DNA from: Manduca sexta
Lineage: Eukaryota > Arthropoda > Insecta > Lepidoptera > Sphingidae
Reading direction: 5' to 3'
NCBI RefSeq assembly: GCF_014839805.1
Contig: NC_051123.1
Span: 912,727 to 976,726, forward strand
Length of the DNA stretch: 64,000 bases
Shown: positions 62,815 to 64,000 of the stretch, piece by piece
Numbering within the stretch: position 1 is the first letter of the stretch
How the letters are laid out: every line of letters begins with the position of its first letter
Translations under genes and position numbers: made by a program
Notes under the pieces: model-generated
Databases searched by the model: none
What the model was told of the DNA's origin: nothing
Seen by the model: only the letters and a program-made list of their open reading frames with translations

Positions 62815-63106
62815 TTTTTTCATTGCTTTAAATGACGAGACGAGCTTGCCGTTCGCCTGATGGTAAGCGATACGACCGTCCATAACCAGTAGAAACGCCG
62901 TCCCACACCTTGAATTACAAAGTATTGCTTAGTATTCCACTGCGTTCGCCATATTGAGACATGAAATGTTAAGTCTTATTATGTCCAGTAGTTACACTGG
63001 CTACAATGTCCTTCTATCCTGAACACAACAGTAACATAACACTGCTGCTTGGCAGCACAAATAGACATTGCAGTGGTGTCTACCCAGGCGGACTCTCACA
63101 TATGAA
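62815..63106 (-). repeat. Dispersed poly-A repeat, family P2, full copy
   Basis: It is in reverse orientation: GAGCTTGCCGTTCGCCTGAT to CCCAGGCGGACTCTCACATA. It is well conserved against the 7.3-kb copy. Confidence 0.8.
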
Positions 63107-64000
63107 AAACCTACCAGTGATTTTAATGGTGTCATTGTCAATATTGGAATTAAAAGATACAAATAAAAAGGATGATTTTTTCGTCAGTTATGGCCGCGCC
63201 TGCAATGACAAAGTAACTAAAATCTTTGACGGCATATTTAATATCGAACTTTGTATAGTCATTGCCGTTGTAGTCATTGCGAAAATCAAAGATTGATAAT
63301 GCTCAGGAACTATAGAAGTCGCTGTATACGAAGAAGTTGCCGAGTCCGTCCGTGACACCGCTGATTGAACGGTAACATCTCCCACGCGAGCTAACTGCGC
63401 TCGTAACTGGACGGCGAATTTGCCAATATTTCGTGTTGCTATGCTATTGTGATCTTTAATGTTTCGAGGCTCATAGAGTAAGATTTTTATAACCATTTCG
63501 TGGGTGTTAACTAGTACTGTATTACTACTTGTACTGTGGGTAGAATTTCATTAGAATAAATACTGTTTCGATGTGGATTTGTATTGGAGTTCATTCGTTT
63601 CTCAGCTAGTTCATCGCTTTTTGCGCTGTGGGAGCTATCAAACGGAGCAGAAATAATCGAGTCAAGTAGCTAAATAATTCTATCATCAAATTTTTGGTTA
63701 TAACTTTGATCAACATCGTTTGCTTGGTTACAAGTCAAGTGAACAAAATCTTTTTTGCCTCCAATGTCAAAGCATTTGTCCCTGAACCATCATAAATCGA
63801 TTACAAAATAAACCAAAATCGATAGACGACGTCCTAGAAACAGTCAACGACCCGACAGATGAATCGGACACCAAATAGTTCGTTTTACGACCGGATGTGA
63901 GGTTTCGCTAGTTTTAATGGTTGCGCGTATTTTTTTGAACATGCGGTTCGGAGTCGTGACTAAGCGCTGACTACGGGCGTCAATTTTCGATTAACTTCAC

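Overview
The window looks like nuclear DNA from a lepidopteran insect (moth or butterfly). It is AT-rich and gene-poor, and it is full of short dispersed repeats of types I recognise from moth and butterfly genomes: tRNA-derived SINEs with A and B boxes, poly-A repeats ending in a TTACCATCAGG tail, and LINE 3' ends containing 'ATTTCATCCAAATNCGTTC' or 'GGCGGACTTAATGCC'. There are no operons, bacterial signals or CRISPR arrays. Most open frames longer than 60 codons look like chance or lie inside repeats.

Two protein-coding genes are secure. (1) A three-exon gene on the minus strand (10552 down to 5426) encodes a 234-residue MADF-BESS protein, a probable sequence-specific transcription factor. 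Its splice sites, reading phases and domain order all agree. Its first intron is 4.2 kb and carries several repeats, and a CpG-rich presumed promoter lies at 10.58-10.80 kb. (2) An intact 469-codon transposase (26652 down to 25243, minus strand) belongs to the IS630-Tc1-mariner superfamily. Its catalytic spacing is D-D-82-E, which matches the Sailor (DD82E) group. I could not find its terminal inverted repeats by eye.

Layout: 0-5 kb no gene; 5-11 kb the MADF-BESS gene; 12-20 kb non-coding DNA with three CpG-rich islands carrying exact copies of GCGACGTTGCC, all on the plus strand; 22.9 kb a possible 55-nt exon; 23-24.5 kb a SINE cluster; 25-27.4 kb the Sailor element followed by four TATCGATA sites; 28-43 kb mostly non-coding DNA with SINEs and two MITE families; 43.7-44.5 kb a possible 3' exon and, separately, a CpG-rich promoter-like block with a short first coding exon that ends at a splice donor; 45-64 kb non-coding DNA with further SINE and MITE copies and another CpG island at 55.3-55.5 kb.

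The plus-strand islands and candidate exons could be alternative first exons and cassette exons of one or more long plus-strand genes that extend beyond the window. That is inference. RNA evidence would settle it.
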